Of a stretch of DNA of 64,000 nucleotides, positions 24,573 through 39,833 are shown piece after piece. The translations under genes were made by a program, and so were the position numbers. Under the pieces are notes generated by a model that saw nothing but the letters and a program-made list of their open reading frames with translations, had not been told where the DNA came from and ran no database searches. The DNA lies in NCBI GenBank assembly GCA_903832735.1, contig CAILCO010000111.1, positions 1 through 64,000 on the forward strand. Reading direction: 5' to 3'. The stretch comes from an uncultured Sterolibacterium sp. Its GTDB lineage: Bacteria; Pseudomonadota; Gammaproteobacteria; Burkholderiales; Rhodocyclaceae. Numbering within the stretch: the stretch's first letter is position 1; the number at the start of each line of letters is the position of its first letter.

Positions 24573-26660
24573 ATGAATGCTATTTCCCGACTCTTCAAGC
24601 CGCGCAGCGTAGCCGTCATTGGCGCCTCCGCAGATGCAAGCAAAACCGCTGGTCGCCCCGTGGCGTACCTGCGCAAACACGGGTTCACCGGTGAAATCTA
24701 CCCCGTCAATCCTCGCGTGGAGAACATAGCCGGATTGCGCTGTTATCCAGACATTGCTTCTTTGCCGGCCGTGCCGGACGTGGCCATAGTCGCACTCGGC
24801 GCCGAGCGCGCAAATGTGGCCGTTCGAGAGCTTGCGGCAAGAGGTACTGCCGTTGCGATCGTACTGGCAAGTGGATATGGCGAAACAGGTGATGTGGGAA
24901 AACGGCGGCAAATGGAATTGATCGAGGCCGCAGGTCGGATGCGCCTGCTCGGCCCCAATACGATCGGGCTGGTCAACCTGACCGACAATATTCCCTTGTC
25001 GGCCAGCGGCGCCCTTGAAATGGATGAGTTTCCGGTCGGCTCCATTGGCGTCGTGTCCCAAAGTGGCGGCATTCTTGGCGCGCTGCTGTCGCGCGCAGCA
25101 GCAAGGGGAATTGGCCTGTCCAAGCTGATTTCCACCAGCAACGAGGTCGATCTCGAACTGGCCGACTTCATCGATTATCTCAGCGATGATGATGCCACCC
25201 TAGTCATCGCCTTGTACGTCGAAACAATACGCAATCCACTGAAGTTTCGTGCCGCCTGTTTGAAAGCGGCGCGCGCAGGAAAGCCGATCGTTGCATTTAA
25301 GATAGGCCGTTCCGAGGCCGGCGCCCGTGCTGCTGTTTCTCACACCGGAGCCATGGCAGGAACTGACCGCATGTATGACGCTTTGTTCAGAGAGGCTGGC
25401 GTGATCCGCGCTCAGACCTTTAGTGACCTTCTGGATATACCTGCCGCCTTGTCGAGCGGTCGCGTATTGTGGGGCAACCGTGTCGCGATCCTTACTTCGA
25501 CTGGTGGCGCAGGTGCCTTGATCTCTGACGCACTTGGAATGTCCAATTTTGAAGCACCACCGCCTGATGCCGAAACTGCAAACCGACTGCGCGCCCTTCA
25601 GACCGGAGACGAAGCAGCACTTGATCGTAATCCGATCGACGTGACCTTGGCAGGTTTGAAGCCAGACCTCCTTAGGGGAGCGATCAACACGCTACTCGAT
25701 AGCCCCAGCTACGACGCGTTGGTCATCATCGTAGGTTCATCAAGCTTGGTGATGCCGGAACTGATGGTCGGTGCGATCAAGGATTGCATGCCCAATAGCG
25801 ACAAACCCATCCTGGCTTATGTCAGTCCGCATGCGCCGGAACTGGCGGCCCTCCTCAATCGGCGGGGAGTACCAGCCTATATGGCGCCAGAAAGCTGTGC
25901 CGCCGCGCTTGGTTCCATGTTGCAGGTTTCGCGCTGGAAAGAACCGGATTCAGCCGGACATGCCACGCCCGTAGTTTCCGTCGCGGATATTCCCGTAGGT
26001 TCTTTGAACGAGGCGCAGGCGAAAGTACTGTTCTCGCGCTTCGGCGTACCCAGCGTCCGCGAGAAGATCGTATCCACGCCACAACAAGCCGAACAGGCGG
26101 CATTTACGTTTGGCGCGCAGATCGTATTGAAGATTCTTTCATCGGAAATCACCCATAAGAGCGATGTCGGCGGCGTCGCGGTGGCGGTTCCGGCCGCGCA
26201 GGCCGGGCAGCGCTTGACCTCCATGGCCGCTGAGGTTACAGCCAAGACGGGTGTTGTCCCGAATCGGTTCCTGGTACAGGAAATGGTAGTCGGTGGTACC
26301 GAGTTGATTCTCGGCATGCACCGTGATTCCTTGGGAACTGCTGTGCTTCTTGGGATGGGAGGCGTCCTGGCCGAACTCTTCAAGGATACGACCATGCGCC
26401 TGCTTCCCCCGCAAGGCAGCCTCAGCCGGGAAGAAGCGCTAGGCATGGCCCACGAACTGAAGACCTGGCCCCTCCTCGACGGTTTTCGTGGGCGACCCGA
26501 AGCGGATGTGGACGCCTTGGTCACGGCGATCGTTGCCTTTTCCTGGATGGTTTCGCAGATGGGGGACCGATTGATCGAAGCCGAAATCAATCCGCTATTC
26601 GTCTTGCCTAAAGGCCAGGGCGTGAAGGCTGCGGACGGTATCGCAGTGGTAAGGGCCTAA
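24573..26660 (+). CDS. NDP-forming acyl-CoA synthetase (acetyl-CoA synthetase family, FerA-like architecture)
   Basis: The 695-residue protein fuses both parts of an NDP-forming acyl-CoA synthetase. Residues about 8-100 form the CoA-binding Rossmann domain (RSVAVIGASADASKTAG), about 145-460 the flavodoxin-like ligase domains with the phosphohistidine His257 in AAVSHTGAMAG, and about 475-695 the ATP-grasp domain (LKILSSEITHKSDVGGVAV). It makes acyl-CoA with release of ADP and phosphate. Sphingobium FerA, a feruloyl-CoA synthetase, has this architecture, so an aromatic substrate is conceivable beside the local hydroxycinnamate genes, but substrate specificity cannot be read from the sequence. 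Confidence 0.87.
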   Translation: MNAISRLFKPRSVAVIGASADASKTAGRPVAYLRKHGFTGEIYPVNPRVENIAGLRCYPDIASLPAVPDVAIVALGAERANVAVRELAARGTAVAIVLASGYGETGDVGKRRQMELIEAAGRMRLLGPNTIGLVNLTDNIPLSASGALEMDEFPVGSIGVVSQSGGILGALLSRAAARGIGLSKLISTSNEVDLELADFIDYLSDDDATLVIALYVETIRNPLKFRAACLKAARAGKPIVAFKIGRSEAGARAAVSHTGAMAGTDRMYDALFREAGVIRAQTFSDLLDIPAALSSGRVLWGNRVAILTSTGGAGALISDALGMSNFEAPPPDAETANRLRALQTGDEAALDRNPIDVTLAGLKPDLLRGAINTLLDSPSYDALVIIVGSSSLVMPELMVGAIKDCMPNSDKPILAYVSPHAPELAALLNRRGVPAYMAPESCAAALGSMLQVSRWKEPDSAGHATPVVSVADIPVGSLNEAQAKVLFSRFGVPSVREKIVSTPQQAEQAAFTFGAQIVLKILSSEITHKSDVGGVAVAVPAAQAGQRLTSMAAEVTAKTGVVPNRFLVQEMVVGGTELILGMHRDSLGTAVLLGMGGVLAELFKDTTMRLLPPQGSLSREEALGMAHELKTWPLLDGFRGRPEADVDALVTAIVAFSWMVSQMGDRLIEAEINPLFVLPKGQGVKAADGIAVVRA

Positions 26661-27199
26661 AGATAGGAAGTTTATGAACTCCCCAAGAGGAACCCGGACA
26701 ATTGCAGCCGGTCGTGGGTACCTGCCGTCAGTAGGGCAGTACTCTTTCGAGCTTGAATGCCTCTTCCTAGCCGATAGTTGCCTACCATCGCTGTGCCGAA
26801 ATAAACATTAATCGCGTACCCTTCATGGCGAGACAGCGCGCCAGGGGCTCTTCCAATTTGGCCTAGCTCTTGGCATTAGGGACGATTCGCTTTCACTGCG
26901 ACGCCTAGGACATGCTGCTTCGATTGACGCCGGCACTCCGACCAAAAGCGGCACCCCTCGGGGCCTCATCCTCGTCCTGCGTCACGGGTAGCGACGGACC
27001 TCATAAACGGGCCGCTGTTGCATTTTCGGTGACCGGTTGACGGAAGGGTATCGCCTCGCCTCATATAATCTCGTGGCGGCCTTATAAACCACCCCAGGGA
27101 TCCGATGTGCATGCCATTTGATCAGGCTTTGTTCCACTTCGACCAGTCCCTCGGCGTTCAGGACTTAGCGGCCGCTATGGGACTAAATCTACATAGCCA
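26661..27199. other. Intergenic region at the boundary between accessory and core DNA
   Basis: About 540 bp without a recognisable family member. It marks the change from catabolic genes to conserved core genes. Its right part has TTGACG (27037-27042) and TATAAT (27064-27069), but with a 21-bp spacer, and a 46-codon open frame starting at 27105. Confidence 0.5.
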
Positions 27200-27245
27200 T
27201 CATTCTGATAAATTGCGCCTCGAAGTCACCGGCAAGACGTCCTGA
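27105..27245 (+). CDS. Possible small ORF overlapping the end of def
   Basis: The 46-codon frame starts with ATG 4 bp after AGGGA and has a TATAAT box 35 bp upstream. The product ([20 protein letters not shown] at the start, then a His-rich SHH region) is not recognised. It overlaps the 3' end of the convergent def gene by 46 bp. It could equally be chance. Confidence 0.25.
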   Translation: MCMPFDQALFHFDQSLGVQDLAAAMGLNLHSHHSDKLRLEVTGKTS

Positions 27246-27733
27246 AAGCCGAAGGAACGCATATCGGTCATCCGCATCGGGTAGAGGATACCGTCCAGAT
27301 GGTCGCACTCGTGCTGCACGACCCGGGCGTGGAAACCTTCCACTTCGCGCTCGAAGCGCTGGCCCGTAAAGTCGTAGCCGGCATAGTGCAGTCGCTTCCA
27401 GCGCGGCACCCTGCCGCGCAATCCGGGCACCGACAGGCAGCCTTCCCAGTCTTCCTCCTGCTCATCGGAAAATGACAGGAACTCCGGATTGATCAGCACA
27501 GTCAATGGCACTGGTTCAGCTTCTGGGTAGCGCGGGTTGGCGCCGAAGCCGAAGATCACCACCCGCAACGCCACGCCGATCTGAGGTGCTGCGAGGCCGG
27601 CGCCGTCGAGATGATCCATGGTGTCCTGCATGTCCGCCAACAAGGCAGCGAGTCGGGGAGAATCAAAGTCATCGACAGGTTCCGACCGTGCGAGCAATCG
27701 GGGATCGCCCATGCGCAGCACCTCGCGAATCAT
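27200..27733 (-). CDS. Peptide deformylase
   Basis: The 177-residue metalloenzyme removes the formyl group from nascent proteins. All three motifs are present: [19 protein letters not shown] and the metal-binding QHECDHLDG. The ATG at 27733 overlaps the stop of the preceding phosphorylase gene (ATGA) and follows GAGGA, so I reject a longer non-ATG start. The C-terminal tail after the HECDH helix is short, as in several betaproteobacterial second-copy deformylases that are not next to fmt. Confidence 0.93.
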   Translation of the reverse strand: MIREVLRMGDPRLLARSEPVDDFDSPRLAALLADMQDTMDHLDGAGLAAPQIGVALRVVIFGFGANPRYPEAEPVPLTVLINPEFLSFSDEQEEDWEGCLSVPGLRGRVPRWKRLHYAGYDFTGQRFEREVEGFHARVVQHECDHLDGILYPMRMTDMRSFGFQDVLPVTSRRNLSE

Positions 27734-28476
27734 GAGCAGTCCTCGCACAAGCAGCCGATCACCTGGCGCACCCGGACCATAGCCTCCTGGAGTACGGCCT
27801 CGAGAGTCTCGAAGCGTATCTCGCTCGCGCTGTCGCCCCGTCCCGCTGCCCAGTTGGCAACTACCGTCAGAGCCGCATAGGGCAAGCCGGCTTCCCGTGC
27901 CAATGCCGCCTCCGGCATGCCGGTCATGCCGACGATATGGGCGCCGTCGCGTTCAAAGCGATCTATTTCGGCGGCGGTCTCGAGCCGCGGTCCCTGACTC
28001 GCCGCATACACAGCGCCATCGACAAGGGGTTCATGGCCGCGCGCCGCCGCCGCGAGCAATTCTTGCCGCAGATCCTGATCATAGGGATGGGTAAAATCGA
28101 TATGCACCACCTGCTCATCGCAGCCCTCGTGAAATGTCATCTGCCGCCCCCAGGTGTAGTCGATGATCTGATCGGGAACAACCAGCATGCCGGGACCGAG
28201 ATCGGCACGGATACCGCCGACCGAGGCGACCGAGATTATCCGCGTCGCGTTTGCGGCTTTGGCCAGCGCCCAGATGTTGGCACGGTAGTTGACCCTGTGC
28301 GGCGGTATCGTATGGCCGTAGCCGTGGCGTGCCACGAACACCACCGCTTGCTTGCCGATGAGGCCGAAGGTAAGCGCACCCGAAGGCTCCCCATAAGGGG
28401 TGCGCACCACCTGCTGGTGAGATATTTCAAGACTGGAGAGTTGGGTCAGGCCACTGCCGCCGATGATTGCCAGCAT
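27730..28476 (-). CDS. S-methyl-5'-thioinosine phosphorylase (MTAP/PNP family)
   Basis: The protein (248 residues from the ATG at 28476; a GTG at 28488 is possible) belongs to the nucleoside phosphorylase family 2. It has the phosphate-binding [10 protein letters not shown] and [20 protein letters not shown], and [20 protein letters not shown] near the purine and ribose sites. Short proteobacterial members of this subgroup were shown in Pseudomonas to cleave methylthioinosine rather than methylthioadenosine, part of polyamine by-product recycling. The exact purine preference here is by family analogy. It is translationally coupled to def. Confidence 0.85.
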   Translation of the reverse strand: MLAIIGGSGLTQLSSLEISHQQVVRTPYGEPSGALTFGLIGKQAVVFVARHGYGHTIPPHRVNYRANIWALAKAANATRIISVASVGGIRADLGPGMLVVPDQIIDYTWGRQMTFHEGCDEQVVHIDFTHPYDQDLRQELLAAAARGHEPLVDGAVYAASQGPRLETAAEIDRFERDGAHIVGMTGMPEAALAREAGLPYAALTVVANWAAGRGDSASEIRFETLEAVLQEAMVRVRQVIGCLCEDCS

Positions 28477-28553
28477 GAGTCTTTGCACCCGTTGAAAATG
28501 AGCTGAATTCTAGCATGCGGCTCTTAAGCAAGATCCGCCGGGGCTCGTCATGC

Positions 28554-28559
28554 TATAAT
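28554..28559 (+). promoter_or_regulatory. -10 element for typA
   Basis: TATAAT in the context CTATAATCCCGC lies 30 bp upstream of the typA start. No good -35 hexamer is visible at 16-18 bp. Confidence 0.45.
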
Positions 28560-28589
28560 CCCGCCCCCAATTGTGCACTGCAAAAATCC

Positions 28590-30404
28590 ATGTCCCGCTC
28601 CATCCGCAACATCGCCATCATCGCCCACGTCGACCATGGCAAAACCACCCTGGTGGACCAGCTGCTGCGCCAGTCCGGCACATTCGCCGCTCACCAGCAC
28701 GTGACCGAGCGCGTCATGGATTCGAACGATCTCGAGAAGGAGCGCGGCATCACCATTCTGGCCAAGAACTGCGCCATCGATTTCGAAGGCACCCACATCA
28801 ACATCGTGGATACGCCGGGTCACGCGGACTTCGGTGGCGAGGTGGAGCGAGTGCTCTCGATGGTGGATGGCGCGCTACTTCTGGTCGATGCCGTCGAAGG
28901 GCCGATGCCGCAGACGCGTTTCGTCACCCGGAAGGCGCTGGCATTGGGGCTCAAGCCGATTGTCGTGATCAACAAGATCGATCGTCCCGGTGCGCGTCCT
29001 GACTGGGTCATCGGCCATACCTTCGACCTGTTCGACAAGCTCGGCGCCACCGAAGAGCAAATGGATTTCCCCGTGGTCTTCGCCTCGGCCTTGAACGGCT
29101 ATGCCATGCTCGACGCGGCACACCCCGGCAGCGACATGCGGCCGTTGTTCGAAGCGATCGTGAAGCATGTGGCGCAGCCCAATGTCGACGTCGATGGACC
29201 GCTGCAATTGCAGATTTGTTCGCTCGATTATTCGAGCTACGTCGGCCGCATCGGTATCGGCCGGATCACTCATGGACGAATCAAGCCGGGCCAGGAAGTC
29301 GCGGTGATGTACGGCGACGAGGCCAAGGGTCGCGCCAAGATAGGCCAGATCCTGGTATTCAAAGGGCTGGAACGCGAACAGGCGCAAGAAGCCGAAGCCG
29401 GCGACATCGTCCTGGTCACCGGCATCGAGCAGGTCGGAATCGGCGTCACCATTTGCGACACCGATAATCCGCAAGGCATGCCGCCGCTGAAAGTCGATGA
29501 ACCGACGCTGACCATGAACTTCCAGGTCAACACCTCCCCCTTCGCCGGCAAGGAAGGAAAATTCGTCACCAGTCGCCAGTTGCGCGAACGGCTGAACAAG
29601 GAACTGCTTGCCAACGTCGCCCTGCGCGTCGAGGAGACCGAAGATGCCGACATCTTCCTGGTTTCCGGACGCGGCGAACTGCACCTGACCATCCTGCTCG
29701 AAACCATGAGGCGCGAAGGCTATGAACTGGCCGTGTCGCGGCCGCGCGTGATCTTCAAGGAAGTGAATGGCGAAAAGCTGGAACCCTACGAATTGCTCAC
29801 CGTCGATATCGAGGAAGTCCATCAGGGCGGCGTCATGGAAGAACTCGGCCGCCGCCGCGCCGACTTGCAGGACATGCAATCGGACGGCAAAGGTCGCGTG
29901 CGTCTCGAGTACCGCATCCCGGCACGCGGGCTGATCGGCTTCCAGGGCGAGTTCATGACTCTGACCCGGGGAACCGGCATGGCCAGCCACATTTTCGACG
30001 ATTACGGCCCGCTCGCCGGCATCATGGCCGAGCGCAGAAACGGTGTCCTGATCTCCGCCGAGAACGGCCCGGCAGTGGCCTATGCATTATGGAAGCTGCA
30101 GGATCGCGGCCGGATGTTCGTTTCCCATAACGATCCGCTCTACGAGGGCATGGTTATCGGCGTGCATAGCCGCGATAACGATCTCGTCGTGAACCCGATC
30201 AAGGGCAAGCAGCTCACCAACGTCCGCTCTTCCGGCACCGACGAAGCGGTGCGCCTGGTTCCGCCGATTCAGATCACGCTGGAATCGGCTGTGGAATTCA
30301 TCGCCGACGACGAACTGGTGGAGATCACGCCCAAGTCCATCCGCATCCGCAAGCGCTACCTGACCGAGCAGGATCGCAAGCGGGCCAGCCGCGCCGCGGC
30401 GTAG
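28590..30404 (+). CDS. Translational GTPase TypA/BipA
   Basis: The 604-residue ribosome-associated GTPase shows G1 [18 protein letters not shown]2/G3 RGITILAKN and [16 protein letters not shown], and G4 [13 protein letters not shown], then EF-G-like domains III and V and the BipA-specific C-terminal domain. It assists ribosome assembly and growth at low temperature or under stress. The start at 28590 matches the conserved N-terminus; the frame extends upstream but those codons lie in the promoter region. It stands divergent from the phosphorylase/def pair and convergent with galU. Confidence 0.96.
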   Translation: MSRSIRNIAIIAHVDHGKTTLVDQLLRQSGTFAAHQHVTERVMDSNDLEKERGITILAKNCAIDFEGTHINIVDTPGHADFGGEVERVLSMVDGALLLVDAVEGPMPQTRFVTRKALALGLKPIVVINKIDRPGARPDWVIGHTFDLFDKLGATEEQMDFPVVFASALNGYAMLDAAHPGSDMRPLFEAIVKHVAQPNVDVDGPLQLQICSLDYSSYVGRIGIGRITHGRIKPGQEVAVMYGDEAKGRAKIGQILVFKGLEREQAQEAEAGDIVLVTGIEQVGIGVTICDTDNPQGMPPLKVDEPTLTMNFQVNTSPFAGKEGKFVTSRQLRERLNKELLANVALRVEETEDADIFLVSGRGELHLTILLETMRREGYELAVSRPRVIFKEVNGEKLEPYELLTVDIEEVHQGGVMEELGRRRADLQDMQSDGKGRVRLEYRIPARGLIGFQGEFMTLTRGTGMASHIFDDYGPLAGIMAERRNGVLISAENGPAVAYALWKLQDRGRMFVSHNDPLYEGMVIGVHSRDNDLVVNPIKGKQLTNVRSSGTDEAVRLVPPIQITLESAVEFIADDELVEITPKSIRIRKRYLTEQDRKRASRAAA

Positions 30405-30424
30405 CCCCCCGCCCGACGCGAGAC

Positions 30425-34515
<4,091 letters not shown>

Positions 34516-34519
<4 letters not shown>

Positions 34520-37500
34520 TGCGCCGCGACCTCCTCGCTCATGCGCAGCGCCTCCTCCATATCGACTTCGACCACGCGGGAGACGCCCTGCTCCTGCATG
34601 GTCACGCCGATCAGCTGCTGCGCCATTTCCATGGCAATCTTGTTGTGGCTGATGAATAGAAACTGCGTATGCTGCGACATCCGTTTGACCAGGGCGCAGA
34701 AGCGCTCGGTATTGGTGTCGTCGAGCGGCGCATCGACCTCGTCCAGCAGGCAGAATGGGGCCGGGTTCAGCTGGAACATCGCGAATACCAGCGCCGTCGC
34801 GGTCAGGGCCTTCTCGCCGCCCGAGAGCAAATGGATGCTGCTGTTCTTCTTGCCCGGGGGCTGGGCCATGACCTGTATCCCGGCGTCGAGGATTTCCTCG
34901 CCGGTGAGGATCAGCCTGGCTTCGCCGCCGCCGAACAGCTGGGGAAACAGCGCGCCGAAATGGGCATTGACGCTGTCATAGGTCTGCTGCAATTGTTCCC
35001 GCGTTTCCCGATCGATGCGGCGGATGGCATCCTCGAGCGTGGCGATGGCTTCGGCCAGATCCTCCGACTGGGCATCCAGGTAACCCTTGCGCTCCTTCGC
35101 CGTGTTCAATTCATCGAGTGCGGCGAGATTCACCGGGCCCAGGGCCTCGATCTCCTGATTGAGGCGGAGGATATCCGCCTGCAGAGCCGACTCCTTGAGA
35201 CCGGGCACAAGATCGGTCGCCAGATCCGCTTCGGCGGCCTCGGTATCGATCTTGGCCTCGGTCAGGCGCATCGCGAACTGCTCCTCATTGAGCTTCGCCG
35301 CCTGCGCCTTCAAGCGCAGATCGTTGATGCGCTCGCGCAAAGGGTGCAATCCCTGCTCGATGACCAGCCGGTTTTCATCGAGACCGCGCAATTCGCCGGC
35401 GGCTCCTTCGAGCGCGTTGCGTCGGCCAGCCAGCAGCGTCTCGCGTTCCTCGCGGGCGGAGAGCGCCGCCTGCAGCCTGTCCTGCAGCGCCTCGTCGCTG
35501 ATGCCGGACTTGTCGGCCTCGGCGGAAGCACGCTCCGAGGCGACGCGTTGCAGTTGACTCTTCGCCGTCGCGAGCGCTCGGGCGTTGTCCTCCAGCTTGG
35601 TGATGCACTCGCGCTCGGTGAACCGCACTTCCTGGGCCTCGCGAGCCAGCGCCTGTTCCTGGCCGCGCGCCTCGCGCAGCGCCGTATCGCAGGCGCGCTG
35701 CTTTTCCATGGTCAGGTCAAGCTGCGTCCGAGTCACCTCGACCTGCTCGCGGAAGCGGGTCGCCTGCTCTTCGGCACGCGCGAACTCCAGTCCTTCCGCG
35801 TCCTCTCCTTGTATGATTTCGCCCAGATCGCGGTCGATCTTGGCGGCATGTTCGTCGAAGCGCGCCTGCGCCTGACGCCGGGTCAGCGCCTCGACTTCTG
35901 CCGCATGGAGGCGGCTTTGCAATTCCGCGACAGTCCTGCGCGCCGCCGCGAGTCCTCCTTGCAGATCGGCCAGCGAACCTTCCGCTGTCGCCACGCCTTC
36001 GCGCGCGCTGCTCTCCTCCTGCTCGCGCTGTTCCAGCACGGCTTCGAGTTCCTCGATTTCGCGCTGCCGTTCGATCACGCCATGGATGCGGGCATCGGGC
36101 ACGTAGAGCAGGAGGCTGGAACGAGAACGCAGATGACCCTGGCGATTGACCCAGAGCCCCTCGCCGGTGATCTCGGCCGAGGCCAGATCGTCGCTGACGA
36201 AGACCTCCGCGAGCCATTCGTCGAGCACTGCGGCCCAGCGCGGATCGTCGCAGGCCACCCGGGCACGGAGGGACGCGGCAGCAGCAGCCGGACTGCCGGC
36301 GCTGGCCGACAAGGCCAGAGCAAAAGTCTTAGGCGGCGGATCGGCAAGCGCCGCCTGGAGCGTCGCGGCATCCGCCGCCAACGCCGCCAGACGCTCGCGC
36401 AACACGGATTCAAGCGCCGTTTCCCAGCCCGGCTCGACCTGGATTGCGCGCCACATCGGCTCGCTGGCCGAGAGACCGCGGCGCTTCAGCCAGTCGCCGA
36501 TTTCGCCGCTCTGTTCGACGCGACGCTGCAATTGCTGCAAGGCATCCCGCCGTGCGCGCGTTTCGGTGAGCAGACGCTGGCTGGCTTGCAATTCGTCGCG
36601 CCCGCGGCGCAACTGACTCTCCACCTCGGGCAACCGTGCCTGAGCCGCCGCCAGATGCTCCTGCTGGCCGGCCAGCGCGACTTCTGCCACAGCGACTGCT
36701 TCCTCGGAGGCGGCCAGAAGCGCCGGATCCGGTTCGACCAGCGCGGCGCGCTCCTGCTCGGAACGGCTGCGACGCTGGGCCAGACCTTCGAGGGCGCGCT
36801 GGGCATGAATACGGTTGGCCTCGCCCAGCCTGGCCCCCTGTTCCGCCTCATTGAGCGCACGCCGTGCGGCGCTGGCAGCCTCCTGGGCGGCATGGACGGC
36901 ATCCTCGGCCAGGGGCAAGCGCGCCGCCGCTTCCTCGTGACGGGCAATGCTGCTCTCGGCACGCTGGCGGGCATTGTCCAGCATCGCCTGCCAGCGCGTC
37001 TCGTCGCGCTCGAGTTCGACACGCTGGCTGCCCCAATGCGCGTCCTCGGTGGCCAGTTGCGCGATCCGCGTCTCCAGTTTCTGGCGCGCATCGCGCAGGT
37101 GATGTATCTCGCTCTCGAGCCGGCTCACTTCGGCATTGGCCGCGACCATCTCGCTTTGCGCGGCATGCATGGCATCGCTGGTCGCGAAATGAGCTTCGCG
37201 CGCGAGCTCGATGCGCGCTTCCAATTCGCGCAACTGGGCCGATTCCGCTTCGAGCCGGATCGCCGACTTGTCAACCTCCCGCGAAAGACGCAGGTGGTCG
37301 GCGCGGGCATCGTTCCTCTTCTTCAGCCACAGCAGGTTCTGCCGGCGGGACAGGCGGGCGTGAGCTTCGCGGTACTGTCGCGCCACCTCGGCCTGGCCCT
37401 CAAGCCTGCCCACCTGCGCCTCCAGTTCGCTGCAGATGTCATTGACCCGAGCCAGATTATCTCCCGCGTCGGCCAGGCGGTTCTCGGTCTCGCGGCGCCG

Positions 37501-38025
37501 CTCCTTGTACTTGGTGACTCCCGCCGCCTCCTCCAGGTAGAAACGCAGTTCCTCCGGCTTGGCTTCGATGACCCGCGAGATCATGCCTTGTTCGATGATG
37601 GCGTAAGCGCGAGGCCCGAGGCCGGTGCCGAGAAACAGATCGATCACGTCGCGGCGGCGAACGTGAAGATTATTGATGTGGTAGCTGGAATTTCCTTCGC
37701 GGTCGAGCACGCGCTTCACGGCGATTTCGGCGTACTGCGACCACTGGCCTAGGACGCGGCCCTCGGCGTTGTCGAAAATCAATTCGACGCTGGCCCGGCC
37801 GACCGGCTTGCGCGTGCCGGAACCGTTGAAAATCACGTCCTGCATCGACTCGCCGCGCAGCGCGGTGGCCTTGGATTCGCCCAGAACCCAGCGTACCGCG
37901 TCGATGATGTTGGATTTGCCGCAACCGTTGGGCCCGACCACGCCGACCAACTGGCCGGGAAACAGGACCGTGGTGGGGTCGACGAAGGACTTGAATCCGG
38001 CGAGTTTCAGCTTGGTCAGGCGCAC
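34516..38025 (-). CDS. Chromosome segregation protein SMC
   Basis: The 1169-residue condensin ATPase has Walker A GPNGCGKSNIIDAV at residue 31, long coiled coils (about 170-490 and 660-1000), a hinge domain near 500-650, the signature LLSGGEKALTATALVFAM and Walker B FCLLDEVDAPLDDTN near the C-terminus. It loops and compacts chromosomal DNA. Length and layout are normal for proteobacterial SMC. It heads the smc-zipA-ligA-galU operon. No ScpA/ScpB gene is nearby. Confidence 0.96.
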
Positions 38026-38102
38026 GTCTGTGTTTGCTGCATCATCTTCGATTGATAGTACGGAAGCTACTGAGCCGGGCGGCCACCCTGCGTTGCCGGC
38101 AT

Positions 38103-38108
38103 TATAAT
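38103..38108 (+). promoter_or_regulatory. -10 element for queF
   Basis: TATAAT lies 34 bp upstream of the chosen queF ATG at 38143. Its position makes the earlier in-frame ATG at 38107 unlikely, because that codon overlaps the promoter. Confidence 0.45.
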
Positions 38109-38142
38109 GGAAACCTTGTTCGTTTCCTTAGCTCGCCCCCTC

Positions 38143-38562
38143 ATGCCCAGCCGACCCGCCAAAACCCTGGAAACCTTCGCCAATCCTGCGGTTCACCGGG
38201 ATTATCAGATCCACATGGAGATTCCCGAATTCACCTGTCTGTGCCCGATCACCGGCCAGCCCGACTTCGCGACCTTGATCCTCGATTACATCCCGGACAA
38301 ACTCTGCGTCGAACTGAAAGCCCTCAAGCTTTATGTCTGGGCTTTCCGCGATGAAGGGCACTTTCACGAGGATGTCACCAACCTCATCCTCGACGATCTG
38401 GTCAGGGCCGTGAAGCCCCGTTTCATGCGCCTGACGGCCAAGTATTACGTGCGCGGCGGGATCTTCACCAACGTCATCGCGGAACATCGCAAGAAGGGCT
38501 GGAAGCCGCCGCAGAAAATCGACCTGTTGAGTTTCGAAGGACAGTCGAATATTCGCAACTGA
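38143..38562 (+). CDS. NADPH-dependent 7-cyano-7-deazaguanine reductase QueF
   Basis: The 139-residue T-fold enzyme reduces preQ0 to preQ1 in queuosine synthesis. The catalytic Cys34 and Asp41 are seen in [13 protein letters not shown], and the QueF motif ELKALKLY follows. The short single-domain form is the Bacillus-like (YkvM) subfamily, unlike the double-length E. coli enzyme. It is divergent from smc and precedes dapC by 57 bp with its own -10 box between. Confidence 0.95.
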   Translation: MPSRPAKTLETFANPAVHRDYQIHMEIPEFTCLCPITGQPDFATLILDYIPDKLCVELKALKLYVWAFRDEGHFHEDVTNLILDDLVRAVKPRFMRLTAKYYVRGGIFTNVIAEHRKKGWKPPQKIDLLSFEGQSNIRN

Positions 38563-38583
38563 AGCTTCAACTCTGGCGACAGC

Positions 38584-38589
38584 CTATAA
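38584..38589 (+). promoter_or_regulatory. -10 element for the dapC operon
   Basis: TATAAT in the context CTATAATCCGCGC, 30 bp upstream of the dapC start. The -35 region is not convincing. Confidence 0.45.
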
Positions 38590-38619
38590 TCCGCGCACCC
38601 AAAATTGAATCCCCAGGCC

Positions 38620-39822
38620 ATGAATCCCCAGCTCGCCCGACTCCATCCCTACCCCTTCGAGAAGCTGCGACAACTGGTCGCCGGCCTGGACGCGCCGCCC
38701 GGACTGACGCCGATCAAGCTCTCGATCGGCGAGCCGCAGCATGAGACGCCGGCGTTCATCAAGCGGGCGCTGGCAGAAGGACTCGCCGGTCTGGCGAGCT
38801 ATCCGACGACCCAGGGGTCGATCGCCTTGCGCAGCGCCATCGCCGCCTGGATAGCCCGCCGCTACGGCGTTCCCGTACCCGACGCCGAGACCCAGGTACT
38901 GCCGATCAACGGCTCGCGCGAGGCGCTGTTCGCTTTCGCCCAGACAGTTATCGACGGCAGCCGGCCCGGCGCGCTGGTGGCCTGCCCCAATCCCTTCTAC
39001 CAGATCTACGAAGGTTCGGTGATCCTCGCCGGGGCCACCCCGGTCTTCGTCAACACCCTGCCCGGCAACGACTTCGCAATGGATTTTGCGGCGTTGCCTG
39101 AGGACGCCTGGCGCCGGGTGCAGATGGCCTATGTCTGCTCGCCCGGCAACCCTACCGGCAAGGTGCTGGACCTGCCGGCCTGGGAGAAATTGTTCGCCCT
39201 TTCCGACCGTCACGACTTCGTCATCGCCAGCGACGAGTGTTACTCCGAGATCTTCTTCGATGAGGCGAAGGCGCCGCTGGGCGCCCTGGAGGCGGCACAG
39301 CGGCTGGGCCGCAGCGATTACCGGAATCTCTTGGTGTTCTCCAGCCTGTCGAAGCGCTCGAACGTACCCGGACTGCGCTCCGGCTTCGTCGCCGGCGACC
39401 GAGCCCTGATCAAGCAGTTCCTGCTCTATCGCACCTATCAGGGCGGCGCCATGAGCCCCGCGGTGCAGACCGCCAGCATCGCCGCCTGGAACGACGAAGC
39501 CCATGTCGTGGACAACCGTCGTCTGTACCGGGAAAAGTTCGCCGAAATCACGCCGCTGATCGCCCGCCATCTCGATACCAGCCGGCCGGATGCCGGCTTC
39601 TATCTCTGGGCATCGGTTGCCCGATACGCCATCAGCGACACGGAATTCGCCCGCGAACTGCAGCGTCAATATAATGTGGCGGTGCTGCCGGGCAGCTTTC
39701 TCGCTCGCGAGTCGGATGGCATCAATCCCGGCGCCGGCTTTTTGCGCATCGCACTCGTTCCCGACATCGCCGAGTGCCGCGAGGCGGCACGGCGTATCGC
39801 CGATTTTTGCAGCAAACTCTGA
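38620..39822 (+). CDS. Succinyldiaminopimelate transaminase DapC
   Basis: The 400-residue fold type I aminotransferase converts N-succinyl-2-amino-6-ketopimelate to N-succinyl-diaminopimelate in lysine/peptidoglycan synthesis. PLP binds Lys245 in [25 protein letters not shown] and [12 protein letters not shown] complete the cofactor site. It is followed directly by dapD, which makes the substrate of the same branch, supporting the specific assignment over a general aminotransferase. The ATG at 38620 is preferred over the TTG at 38605. Confidence 0.93.
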   Translation: MNPQLARLHPYPFEKLRQLVAGLDAPPGLTPIKLSIGEPQHETPAFIKRALAEGLAGLASYPTTQGSIALRSAIAAWIARRYGVPVPDAETQVLPINGSREALFAFAQTVIDGSRPGALVACPNPFYQIYEGSVILAGATPVFVNTLPGNDFAMDFAALPEDAWRRVQMAYVCSPGNPTGKVLDLPAWEKLFALSDRHDFVIASDECYSEIFFDEAKAPLGALEAAQRLGRSDYRNLLVFSSLSKRSNVPGLRSGFVAGDRALIKQFLLYRTYQGGAMSPAVQTASIAAWNDEAHVVDNRRLYREKFAEITPLIARHLDTSRPDAGFYLWASVARYAISDTEFARELQRQYNVAVLPGSFLARESDGINPGAGFLRIALVPDIAECREAARRIADFCSKL

Positions 39823-39833
39823 CAGGAACCAAC

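Noticed and set aside
30405-30424. Terminator between convergent typA and galU
   Set aside because: The 20-bp gap is C-rich but forms no stable stem.
34669-37752. 1027-codon open frame opposite smc
   Set aside because: Long antisense frames are common opposite GC-rich coiled-coil genes; the product is Leu/Arg/Gly-rich with no domain, while smc on the minus strand is complete.
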